From positions 1 to 64,000 of the forward strand of contig NW_020312904.1 in assembly GCF_003265705.1 (NCBI RefSeq): 64,000 nt of DNA, in the 5' to 3' direction. The notes under the pieces are model-generated. The model was not told the origin of the DNA. It saw nothing but the letters and a program-made list of their open reading frames with translations, and searched no databases. The position numbers were made by a program, and so were the translations under genes. The DNA is from Callorhinus ursinus. Lineage: Eukaryota > Chordata > Mammalia > Carnivora > Otariidae. Of the stretch, positions 20,501 through 30,899 are shown piece after piece; the stretch's first letter is position 1; every line of letters begins with the position of its first letter.

Positions 20501-23500
20501 TGGTTTCACATCTCCTGACAGGCTCCTGGTTCTCTCTGCCTCAAGGCTAGGAGGACCTCGGTCCTCTCAGCTGCCCAGGCAAGAACCCTGCCCTGGGTCA
20601 GGCCAGCATATAGCTCAGCCTGCCTTGGTCGGTCACCTCGGGCAGAGCATTGGAAGGGCTGGGCTGGCCCTTTGCTGTCCTGCTCGCAGGGCCACCTGAG
20701 TGGGTCTTCGTTCCTCTGCTCTGTGGTTGATTCACAAACTCGTGACAGTGACTGGACCCAGTCCCCTGGAGGGAGCCTGGTGTAGCCATGGGTGGCGGTG
20801 AGGGACACTTGCGGGGCTGGCCTGGCCCCGGAGCTGGGCTTCTCTTTCCCACTTTGTCTCTCTCTGTGGTCTCCCCACCCACCTTCCCACATCTCAGCTC
20901 CCCTTTCACACACAGGGACTGGGCCTCTCACTGCCATTTCCCACTGTGGCTGGCGCTAGTCCGCCCGAGTGCTTGGCATCTCTGTGCGGGTCTCACCCCC
21001 GGCTGGGACCGGGGGCATCTGGAGACAGGGCCAGGCTCGGGGCCCACACCCGTGTCCTCAGCCCCTGAGAGGCACGACTTCTGAAGCCTGGTAGTCCCCT
21101 GTCGTCATCGTGCTAGGTGACTCCTGGCCCCAGGGCCACGGGGAGGGAGAGGGAAGCCTTTTGGGTGCAGCCTGCATTCTGACCTCAGCTCTGCCATCAG
21201 CCCTGCCCTGGACAGGTCACTTCCTGGTACAGAGACCAGACCCCTGGGGTCGTGCCCCCTGGCACCTCTGGCACAGCTGGCCAGCAGTTCCCATGTGAGG
21301 CTCGGGATGGAGAGGCCCACTGGGGAGCTCAGATCTCTGTGCCCAACACTGCCCCAGCTGGGTCCCCTTTTCAGGAAAAGCGAGAAGGAGAAAAAGGTTT
21401 GATGGTAGTCTTTCAGGATGCCACCTGTGTTCACAGAGCATCCGGGCAGGGGCGTCTGCCCCCAAGGCCATTCTGACTGGCCCTCTGCTCCGGTCTCGTC
21501 CCCTGAGCCAGCATGCCCCCTGTGCAGGCCACGGGCCATGTGTTGGGTGGGGCCTTGCGGGATGCCACTGGACCCCCTCCCAGCACACCACTGGGCCCCA
21601 AGCTGGCTGCTGGAGGCAGAGGCCATCCCGAGAGGCCCCAGCAGGCAGCATGTGGGACAGGGACAGAGGGTGCTCTTCTCAGCCCGGTCCTTGTGCTGGG
21701 AGGAGGGGTGCCAGGCAGGGGCCTGGGAGCAGCCCCGATAGATCAGGCAGCATGGCTCTGTCTGGGGGTTCAAGGGGGCCTGTAGCAGTTGTGGTTCAGA
21801 GGCCGTGGGGTGGCAGCTTGGTGGGATGGGGTGACCTGGGTGGAATGGGGGCCCAGCTATAGAGAGGTGGATTCTAGACCCCCACCCCCATTCCAGGGTG
21901 TTTTCAGAGCTGGAGACCCACTTTGGAGGAGCGCCAGGGCATAGGACACTGCTTGAGGTGAGGCCTTCTGTGGAGAAGGTGGTGGCAACCCCTCTCCTGC
22001 CCAGCAAGTAGGAGAAGCCATTTTAAGTCAAGCAGAGCGAGTTGGCAGGGGTGAGTGAGGGTGGGTGGTGGGTGGGAAGGGATCCAGCGTGGTCCATCTG
22101 CTCTCCTCTTGGAGGTGCTCCCCACAGGGGCCAGGAGACTTGAGGGCTGGCCTCCTCATCCCCCTCTTGGCATCAGGACTGATTTGGGAGCCGCCCAGAG
22201 GGGCCTCAGGAACCAGGAGAGGGTGTCAGGATTGGGGATGGGAGGCCAAGGAGAAGGAGGGGGCTGGGCCAGCAGTGCTTCCTGGAGGTGGCTCCTGGTC
22301 TGACCACAGGCTCAGCACGTTGCTGAGCCGAAGGGGCTGGGCTTGGCCGCAGGCAGCTGGGCCTCCTTCCTGGGTGCGTCCCGGGGAGGCCAGCCCCCAC
22401 CTCCTCCCTGAGCCGTCCAGCCCAGCTTGTTGCCTCCCCAGCACCTGCGTCACACCACCCTGCCTTGCTCTGAGCTGGGGCATTTCCTTACTGGGGCTTC
22501 CTAGTCCCTCTGCCCTCCCCAAACCCTTGACTATTTGCTACTGTGGGGTTCTGCCTGCTGCCCCACCTTTAGCCTGGCCCCCGGACCCTGCCCAGCACCA
22601 CAAGCACAGTGCACCTTGCCAGGCCCTCAGCCTTGCCTAGACAGGACACTTGAATGGCAGGCGACAGCCTGGAGCCTTTCCCTGCACCTGCGTAGATGGC
22701 CCTGCCTCCACCCTTCCCGCCCATGGTCCCACTCTCCAGGCCAACTCCAGGCCTGCACAGCTCTGCCAGCCCTCTTGGCCCCTCTGGGCAGCCTGGGCTA
22801 CCCCAGTGCTGGGGCCCCCCAAGACTCCTCCCACACACAGCCTCTCACAGCCCAAGAGCCTGAGTCTGGGGAACTTCCATGGGCTGTTTGTCCTGGGGAC
22901 ACTCGCTGGATGTTGCGGAAGGGACCCCTGTTGGCAGGGTCCTTCACTGGCATCACAGACGTATGTGCCTGCACATGTGTGGTCACGTGTGTGAGTTGTG
23001 GCTGGTTTGCCGGCTTGGCACAGTGCCCCAGGCTAATTGTGGGGTTCGGTAGTGATCGAGGAGGCGGGGCTGGGGTGACCGCCGAGGCGCTGACAGACTG
23101 ATGGGGAGATTATAGGCCTTGCTTGCTTCTCACTCGCTCGGGCCCTCACCCGTCCGCCCCCCACGCCCACTCCCGCCTCCCGCACACGGCCCACGAACGG
23201 GGCTCTGGGTGGGGGCTGGTCCTGGGCCAGCCACAGGCTGCCCTGGGCTGCAGCATCCAGTCAGCTGGGAGGTGGGCCTGCAGAGGGGAAATGAGTGGGA
23301 GCAGCTCAAAGGCGGGGCAGGCAGGCAGGCCGGGAGGCCAAACCTTGGGACCAGTGGCTCCCGCCTGTCATTGAGGCCCAGATGCCCGTGAGACTGCCCT
23401 CAGCCTCTTCCAGCTCGGATGTGGGGGCTACTCACATGGAGCCCCTCTGTGTCTGCAAAGCTGTCTGAACTGCTCTTCTTACCTGGGTGGTGGCTGGAGA

Positions 23501-24600
23501 CATCTGTGCTCTGGGCGCCCCGCAGTGTCCGACCCCCAGCCGGCCCCAGCCTTTAATCTGGCCCCTCCCCATCTCTCGACCTCTCTTTCTGTCTCTCAGT
23601 CCGACCATAGGCTTACCCACTGGTGAGGTTATCTCAGGAGGATGTCCACACGTGCCTACAGGCCAGGCCCATCCCGCCGGCTGTTAAGTATTGACTGAGG
23701 CCACTGTGCGAGCCAGGGGAGGAGACGTGTTCCCGGGTCCCCAGCACACCACAGTTCAGTGCACACAGGAAGCTGTCAGGGGCTCTGGGCCGAGCAGATG
23801 GGACGGGTCAGCGGGCCCCAGCCTGGGCTTCCCCGGGGAGCACAGGGCTGTCAGTGGAGAGTGTTGAGCTGTGGAGTGTTTTGATCCAAGGACTGCTGTG
23901 CAGAGGAGGGACCCGGGGCGACCCCAGAAGGGCCTAAGCATGTCCAGATGGGACATGGTGCCTGGGACTCAGGAGGGAGGCATCAGAACCGAACAAATCC
24001 CACCTATGTCCCAAGGGCCTGGGAGGCCAAGGAGGCTGGGGACTACTGCCTGCAGGAAGGGTCCACACAGTATCATTTCCTGAAACTGTGTTCTCGGGTT
24101 TTTCTGAGCCACCTGGCCACAGTGTTAGGCTGCAGTGAGTGGCACAGGAGAGCTGCCAGCTTGCCGACAGCACGGGGATCCCAGTGTTCATGGACAGCCA
24201 CGAGGGACAGACAGGGAGGGGCTGGAGGACACACACCCAGGCTTTGATGAGCAAGCTCATGAGACGCCTGAGGGCCAGGGCTGGATGCGATAACCCTGGT
24301 CACAGTGTCCTCAGGCCTCAGACAGTTGCTGAGAGGTCACCTGGATGCTCTCAGGGGTAAGGAGCATCAGAAGCCTGGGTGGGAGGCTGGTGGGAGGGAG
24401 ATGGGAGCAGAACAGGCTGGGGTTTCCCTGGGCACATTCTCCTTAGCCTTGGGTCTTGGGCCTGTGACTTCCTCACTGCCACCAGCTACGGGTGACTTAA
24501 GCCTGAGACCCAGAGTCCAGACTTCAGGAGGCTGGGCACTCCCCCCAACCCAGGCTGGGGATGGACAGTCGGCCCACAGTCTAGGCAGGTAGGAGGAACC
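17521..24600. other. PLXNB2 5' intron, first part
   Basis: About 7 kb of GC-moderate sequence with no coding exon or obvious SINE or LINE. Low repeat content in a long first intron suggests regulatory sequence. Local motifs of note are the palindromic TAATTG cluster at 20355-20421 and GGATTATCC at 18866-18874. ORFs here lack splice or protein support. Confidence 0.45.
20355..20421. promoter_or_regulatory. Palindromic homeodomain-type motif cluster
   Basis: AGCCTGTA (20355-20362) and TACAGGCT (20386-20393) are perfect inverted arms around a TAATTG and an AAATTA core. A third copy of the unit, GCCTGTAATT, follows at 20412-20421. TAAT cores are generic homeodomain sites. A role as an intronic enhancer is inference only. 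Confidence 0.35.
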
Positions 24601-24899
24601 TGGCCCCAGGAGCCAGGGCTGGTGGAGAGGGGGTCCTGTGGGAGGCTCCGGTGGCGCTGACGCAAGTCTCAGGCTACGACGTCAATCTGTCCCTAGAGCC
24701 CCGCCCCGCCCCACCACGCCCCACCCCTGCCCTAGGTGCCTGTGCCGGGAGAGTTCAGCCTTCGCCCGGGTCGGGGTCATGCAGGCTGCTGCTAGGGCCA
24801 AGGTGGTGGGTGACGGGCTGGCAGCGAAGGAGGAGGCCGAGTCCTGACTGACCCACTGGGCCAGGAGGACTAAGGCAGGTAATGGCCGGTCGTGCGCTG

Positions 24900-25530
24900 G
24901 GCTGAGCCAGACACCAGGTGAGCGCTCCGCGGCGGCGGCTCCCCTTGCCCACGTGACCGCCGCCGCGGTCATTGTCCGACCCGCCGGCGCGTTTTGGGGT
25001 CCTGGGTGAAGCTCGCGCACCGCCCACGTGCTCCCCTCCGAGGGTGCGCGCGGGACGCGGGGCCGTTCCCAGGTGACCGTGCCGCGCGCTCCGGGGAGCC
25101 CGGCGGGTACGCGGCCAGGGCGGTTCCCCATCCCCCCACCCCCCAGCCGACCTCTGACCCAGGGCACCCGGCGAACGGGGCAGGGCGCGCAGGACCCCGG
25201 AGGTCCCGGGGGGGGGGGCGCGCTGGGCGCCCCCCCCTCCCGGGCAGGTACTCACCCCCACCCCATCCGCGCCCCTCCCTCACGCTTGTTTTGAAAACAG
25301 CCGAGGCTCGGATTTGCCGGCGATTTGCAGGCAAAATCGCCGGCGTTTCGGCCTGTTTTGTTTCCTCTGATTTGTTTAACGCTCCCCGCTAATTGCAGAT
25401 TTGCATTTTCGTCGGGAGAGTTGAGGCCTGGTCCCCTGGCTGCCAGCTGCCGGGCGGGGGAGGGGCGACTCCCTGGCTTCTCACGTGGCGCCTTGCCGCC
25501 GGGAGGCTGGCTCCCCGCCCGACTGGGGGT
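24900..25530. promoter_or_regulatory. Intronic CpG island with palindromes and octamer motif
   Basis: CpG-rich block inside the PLXNB2 5' intron. It holds CACGTGAC near 24950, the palindrome TGACCGC/GCGGTCA (24954-24960, 24965-24971), an 11-bp perfect inverted repeat GCCGGCGATTT / AAATCGCCGGC (25316-25326, 25334-25344, 7-bp spacer) and an octamer ATTTGCAT (25399-25406) beside TAATTG (25390-25395). It could be an alternative PLXNB2 promoter or an enhancer. No good first-exon donor was fixed. Confidence 0.45.
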
Positions 25531-25813
25531 TCCTAGGGCCCTCCACACGGTGCCAGGGCACCCCCACGATTGGGGGGGGTAGTGGGCTGTATCTGTCCCC
25601 CCCTGGGCCTGAGCCGCGCCCCCCCCCCCCCCCAGACGTCCCTTTCTCTGTGTCTGCCTGTGCCTGAGCCCTCATCTCGGTCTCTGGGCACCTCTTCCGT
25701 CCTCCTGGTCCTATCCCAGCCCCATCCGGGTCCCTTTGCGGAGCCCACAAGCCGGCTGGCCTGGCGAGGGACAGCCCCCAAGCTGGTCCCCACCTCCACT
25801 AGGCCTGGGTGCT

Positions 25814-25917
25814 GTGTATTGTTTTGATTTCAGCGTTAAGAAATGGCTCAGTCTGTGTTGNNNNNNNNNNGTGTATTGTTTTGATTTCAGCGTTAAGAAA
25901 TGGCTCAGTCTGTGTTG
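25814..25917. other. 10-N assembly gap with 47-bp duplicated flanks
   Basis: N bases fill 25861-25870. The 47 bases before (25814-25860) are identical to the 47 after (25871-25917). Both start GTGTATTGTTTTGATTTC and end CTCAGTCTGTGTTG. The simplest reading is that two overlapping contig ends were placed side by side instead of merged. Confidence 0.95.
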
Positions 25918-26589
25918 ACTAGAACAGTAGCCTGGAAAGAACCCGGACTCTCGCCGGCACCCGGGGCAGAGCCTTCCCTCAGCTGGGGGCTGAGGGCTGC
26001 GGAGGGGGAACCTGACAAGCCCCAGCCCTGGAGCCTGGTCTGGAGTGAGGACTCTGCCCTTCCTGTTTAGGGGCCTTCTGTTCACCTTTTTTGGGGTGGG
26101 GGTGTGCAGAACCTGCCCATGCAAGGGGCCCGTTGTCTGTGACTTAGAGGAAGACAGAACCTGCGGGGAACCACAGGGACCCATCTGGCAAGAGACTCTT
26201 ACTGCTTCCTGCTCTGGTGGAGAAGAGGCCTGTCTCCCATCCGTGCTGTGGCTGGGGCAGGGAATAGCGCCATGTGTGAGGCTTGGGGATCAGCTGCAGG
26301 GTCACCTGTGTGTTCAGCCCCTCCATTTGTGATGCCATCAGCTTCCTGGTTCACTGGGCTCAGGCCCGCAAGTGCCCATCGGCCAGCTCCTGTGTTCAGG
26401 TGTGCGCGTGGCAGGCCCGTCAGTGAAGGCCGTAGACCGAGGAGGATGAGTGACCATCCTACAGGGCCAGGTCAGGGTGGGTATCCCGAGATTCTGAGGG
26501 ATGGGTAGTTTTCTGGGCAAGGTGTGGGGGAGAGCAAAGCTGAGACGTCAGTCACCCGGAGTACCGCCCCCACTGTAAGCACAGCCATA

Positions 26590-26763
26590 GGACCTCCACA
26601 CATGGATTTGCTTACACTTCATGGCAGTTCACTGAGATCGATTTTGTGGTTACCCCCATTTTACATGGAGAACTGAGGCACGGTGTAGCTTTGTAAATAA
26701 CCCACATCACCAAGATAGAAATCGACAGAGAGCTGGCGTTTGAATCCAGAAGTCTGGCTCCAG
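26590..26763 (+). mobile_element. MIR SINE, 5' part
   Basis: Ancient mammalian MIR: the core 'ccccattttacatggagaac' and 'tgaggcac' are followed by decayed text ending 'tttgaatccagaagtctggctccag'. It is interrupted at 26763 by a younger Can-SINE; the rest continues from 26888. Confidence 0.8.
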
Positions 26764-26887
26764 GGGCGCCCAGCTGGTTCAGTCGGTGGAGTGTACGACT
26801 CCTGATCTCAGGGTTGTGAGTTCGAGCCCCAGGCTGGGTGTAGAGATAACTTAAAAATAAAATATTTTAAACAAAAACAAAAGACAA
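26764..26887 (+). mobile_element. Short tRNA-Lys Can-SINE inserted in MIR
   Basis: Head 'ggttcagtcggtggagtgta', B-box-like 'gttgtgagttcgagccccag' (26813-26832), then 'gggtgtagagataactta' and an A-rich tail. The element lacks the CT-rich body, as in older short carnivore SINE subfamilies. A 14-bp target duplication AAGTCTGGCTCCAG flanks it exactly (26750-26763 and 26888-26901). Confidence 0.9.
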
Positions 26888-27408
26888 AAGTCTGGCTCCA
26901 GAGTTGTGCCCTTGAGGCTCTTCGGTGTGGCAGTGTTGGGTGTGTGTGGCTGGGGGGTGGCGGGCTAGCCATGGCCTCAGTGGCCTGTGGTTGCACAGAG
27001 GAGTGGCCTTCCTGAGGCAAGAAAGGCTGGCTGTTGGGGGAAGGGTGGACTAGCTGGGAGAAGCTGGGGGCAGGATTGGGTGGTTGAGAGCGGCATCCTT
27101 GAGTTAGGAAAGGCCCCAGGACTTGGTGGCTGAAGAAGGGAGAGGTCCAGGTTTCATTCTGCAGGAAGTTTTGGCTGGAGGAGCCTGATGTTGGGAGAAG
27201 AAATCAGTGGGCTGCCTCTGGGAGGGTCTGAGAGTAGGACCCAGCATGCTCAGTGGGTCAGTCAGGATAGGTCCCTGGAGGGGGTTGTGTGCCTGTGGGG
27301 GCTGGGTGGATGAGTGTGTGTAGGCTCAGGAAAAAGGTGTCCCTTGGAAGAGGCCAGCCTCTCTTGGCTTTGCCTACAGCAGACAGAAACACACAGAAAC
27401 ACCACCCT

Positions 27409-27462
27409 GTCTGGGGGCTGGGGATTCCTAGGCATGCCCCGGGTTGAAGTTCAGAGCGCGCA

Positions 27463-27497
<35 letters not shown>

Positions 27498-27551
27498 TCC
27501 CCCCGGTCTGGGGGCTGAGGACTCAGGTATGCCCTGGGGTGAAGTTCAGAG
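27409..27551. repeat. Duplicated about 47-bp segment flanking a (CT)n microsatellite
   Basis: Segment 27409-27456 recurs with few changes at 27506-27551. Both open GTCTGGGGGCTG and end GAAGTTCAGAG. Between them is a CT run of roughly 30 bases (about 27465-27497). This is a small local duplication. Confidence 0.85.
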
Positions 27552-27559
27552 GCTAGATG

Positions 27560-28670
27560 GAGGAGGTTGAGGCATCAGGCATAGGGGCACACGGAGGCCG
27601 GCATGCTGTCCCTTCAGGTGGGAGTTTTCCATGAACTGTTCAGTCTGTGTGCTGTGGACCCCAGCGCAGTTTGCACCTGCGACGGCCACCGCCTCCAGGC
27701 CAAGCTAGCCCCTGCTTTCTCAAGAGACTGCATCATACCGACGCCCAGTGGTTTGCGCCCTGGATTTGCCTGTGGAGTGGCCCTTTGCCCCTTTCACAAA
27801 GGCTGCATTCAGTGCCTGTGGCAAAAGGACACCCCTCATCCCTGCACCCAGAGCCTTGAGCCCCTCGGCCTGTGCTCAAGTGCACACTGCCCTGCCCTCC
27901 TTGCCCCTGCTGGTCTCCCTTGGATCTGCCATAGGTTCTGCCCTGGGTCTTGCTCTCCAGGAATGCATGTTAGAGTGTGCTGCATAGGACACTGTGGGAT
28001 GGGGGTGGGGAATGGCCTGGGCCTTGTGGCGGTGTTGGAGGCACAGTGGTGAGGGGTGGGGGGCAGCCAGTCTGGGAGCCAAAGGGGGGAGCAGGAGTGG
28101 CTGAACCTTGGATGTGGGGAGCGGCTGGATTGGCCAGGAAAGATGGTTGAGTCCAGAAAGCCATATCCTAAAGCAGAGTGGAGCTGGAGGGAGTGGGCTA
28201 GGGGGAGGCAATCATCATTAGATATATACCCCTTTTTATTTAGACAATATGTGAATCTATCCCTGTAAAAATTTTTCAAAAATTGGTAAATGAAGTTATT
28301 TTGCTATCCCAGTCCCCTCCTCCCTGCCCCCAGGCTTTACCAACATTTTCAGTTTGAAAGAAAGCTTCTAGAACTTCTCAGCAATTAAACTGATGTCCAC
28401 ATACACGCCCATGGAGACACATGGGCTCCGGTACCATGGCGGCCCCTGACATGTCTAGGCTCTGTGGACTCAGCACAGACCACCCCCGGGTGGGCCTGGT
28501 TGGTTTTTTGGGAGGGGGCGGAGCTCTGGTTGGATGCTGGGTAGTTGCTACATTTTCATCATGATAAACCATGCCAAGAAGTATCCTTGGACAGGCTCCC
28601 CCCGTGGATATACATGGATATTTATGGCAGATGATAGGATACAATAGCAAGCTTTACTGACTGCTACAGT
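27560..28670. other. PLXNB2 5' intron, unassigned
   Basis: A 149-codon plus-strand ORF (27603-28052) resembles no protein I know and has no splice context. An AT-rich patch at 28220-28320 may be an old repeat. Nothing is supportable as a gene. Confidence 0.35.
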
Positions 28671-28679
28671 GTAACAGGC

Positions 28680-28830
28680 TTTCTTGAGGCTTTCTTGAAT
28701 GAATCATTTAGTCCTTACAAACTCCTGGGGGGAGTTCACTATGACTATCTCCATTTTACAGATGGGGAAGTGAGGGAAAGAGAAGTAACTTGCCCAAGGT
28801 CACACAGCTAGTAAGTAGAATTTGGGGGTC
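28680..28830 (+). mobile_element. MIR SINE
   Basis: Classic MIR core 'atctccattttacagatggg' then 'taacttgcccaaggtcacac' and 'agctagtaagtag'. It is ancient and well enough preserved to recognise. It is intronic to PLXNB2. Confidence 0.9.
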
Positions 28831-29451
28831 AGGGGTATGCTTATTTTTCAGAAAGCAATTTATATTTTAATCAAATATATGTACCTAGTTTTAAAAAAGT
28901 AGCTGGTACCAGCAGACTTAATAATGAAAGGGAGCTGTTCCTTGCCCTGTTTTTCCCCAGGCCTTTTTGAGCAGAGAGAGGGATGTGTCAGGCTTGTATT
29001 CTGGAAAGACCAAGTGGGTGTGTGTGCGTTGGGGTGCTGGGCTAAGGGCCCTGGAGGCTGGTGTCTGAGGGAGGGGCTGTGCTGGGAGCAGGGTGGAGGA
29101 GGCAGAGGAGGTTGGGGGTTTCCTGCTCCAGTGGCAAAGGCCAGATGAGATCTCTTGAGCTGCTGCCCCCCCCCCCCACCACCACCATATGGAGCAGAGG
29201 AGATGGGGAGGCAGGCCAGGCTTGTGGTCAGACCACTGTTGCTCCTTTGCTTCCTAGAGAATCTTGATGCTGGCCCAGAGCAGAGACTGAGCGGGACGAC
29301 TGGAGCCTCGGTGAGTGGAGGCTGGGCCCCACCTGGGGAAGGCAGTGGGGGGCTATGGCCACACAGTGAGGCTAGAGCCTTCCACTGGCTGTGGGTGGTG
29401 ACCTTGAGGCTCTGGTCTGGCTGGGCCCAGTGTGCACAAACCCAAGTGCCC

Positions 29452-29661
29452 TGGGACGCCTGGGTGGCTCAGTTGATTAAGCCTCCGACTTGATTTCGGC
29501 TCAGGTCATGATCTCAGGGTCGTGCGATTGAGCCCTATGTCAGGCTCTGTGCTCAGTGCAGAGTCGGCAGAGTCGGCTTGAGATTCTCCCTCTCCCTCTG
29601 TCCACCCCCCCAAGTGTGTGCTCTCTCGCTCTCTCAAATAAATAACTCTTAAAAAAAACAA
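29452..29661 (+). mobile_element. Can-SINE, plus orientation
   Basis: Head 'gggacgcctgggtggctcag', then 'catgatctcagggtcgtg', a CT-rich body, and an A-rich tail 'aataaataactctt' with an A run. A short internal repeat (gcagagtcg twice, about 29558-29575) is a private mark of this copy. It is intronic to PLXNB2. Confidence 0.9.
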
Positions 29662-30599
29662 AAAACAAGTGTCCTGCCCATAGGAGCCACTCCCAGCCAG
29701 TGCCCCCACCCCTGCCCCCAGTTCTCTGAGACCAAGCTTTCCTTGGGAGGGTGGGCTCTACAGTGAGACTGGCAGGAGAGCTGGCTTCTGGAGCACAAGG
29801 ACTGGAATTTGGGCTTGGGGGAGGAGTGCCTGTCCAGACATTTTCTGGGCCAGCAACAGGCCGGAGTTTGTGCAACTTTTTGGAAGTGCACCTCCGGACT
29901 TCAGCCAGGAAGAAGGCCGGCTGATGCCCTTGAGGAAATCCCCGCCAGCCCCGGTGAGCCAGGGGTCCTGGGGCTGCCTTCAAAACAGGAAGCGCCCGTT
30001 CCAGGAATGCTAGGGACACTAGCGGCAGGAAGCTTTGCTGGCTGTGCCTGGCGCCTCCCGCACAGTGGCTTGAGCTCCCCGGTCAGGTGGGTCACCCTTT
30101 GCTCCCGGACCTGGCCAGGAAGGTCACCTGAGGCTTTGTTTATCCAGGAAGTGGGGTGGCGGGAGCTGCTGCCTCTGGAGTGTGACCCAAGGCTCTCCTG
30201 CCACCCTGGATGACTTGGGCTCAGCCTGGGTGGGGGGTGAGTTTGGACACTGGGATTTAAGTCTCACTCTGCTCGCCACCCAGGGGGATCCTGGGGCAGT
30301 AGCGTGGGTGGTGAACAGCACAGTATCTGGACCAGCTTTAATGCCCGCGGCAGGATCTGGTCCAGCTCTCCCTGATGACATACCCAGTATTGGTTGAGCA
30401 GTTACGGTGTAAGACCTGGGGGGCTCTGGGGCAGAGGAGGAGGCTGAGGGAGGGTCCAGGACAAGCTTTTTCAGAACAGGAGTGCCCCAAGACTTCCTCA
30501 ACTTGGTCAGCTATGTCTTCGCGTCCTGGCCCCGCTTACAGACCAGCAGAGGGGCCCTGGGCTCCTTGGGTTCACGTGGGGCGATCCACCCGGCATCCA

Positions 30600-30790
30600 C
30601 CCGGCCGGCCCCTGCCGACTGCTGCTGGGGTGGCCTGGGCTCCGGCCCCGCCCCCGCGCCCCGTCCCCGCCCGCCTGCACTCCCTCCCTGGGCCCCGGGA
30701 ACATTCCATTCATTCCGAGCTCCAGCAGGCCAGTGGGAGCCGACAGGGGCCGGGGTCGCGGCGGCGACGCGGGGACCCGGGTAAGCGCGG
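30600..30790 (+). promoter_or_regulatory. PLXNB2: Candidate alternative promoter/first exon of PLXNB2
   Basis: GC-rich patch with GC boxes (30640-30670), followed by ACATTCCATTCATTCCGAGC (30700-30719), which holds two CATTCC cores matching TEAD (M-CAT) sites. A good donor CGG/GTAAGC follows 30780, about 2.45 kb before the acceptor of the ATG exon (33229). A non-coding first exon of about 60-80 nt is plausible, with no direct proof. Confidence 0.4.
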
Positions 30791-30899
30791 CTGGGTGGGG
30801 GAGGGCCAGCCTGGGCAGGAGGCGGAGGGGCCGGGAGGCCCACGCCCCCACCCCCTTCACCCTCGCTGGCGCCACAGAGTGGACTTTGGGCCCTGACGC

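Noticed and set aside
26764..26850. tRNA-like A/B box sequence suggesting a tRNA gene
   Set aside because: It is the tRNA-derived head of a Can-SINE with a target duplication and A tail. No cloverleaf-complete tRNA is present.
27603..28052. 149-codon ORF with Cys-rich content
   Set aside because: No recognised family, no splice signals, and it lies within the PLXNB2 5' intron. The frame is probably chance.
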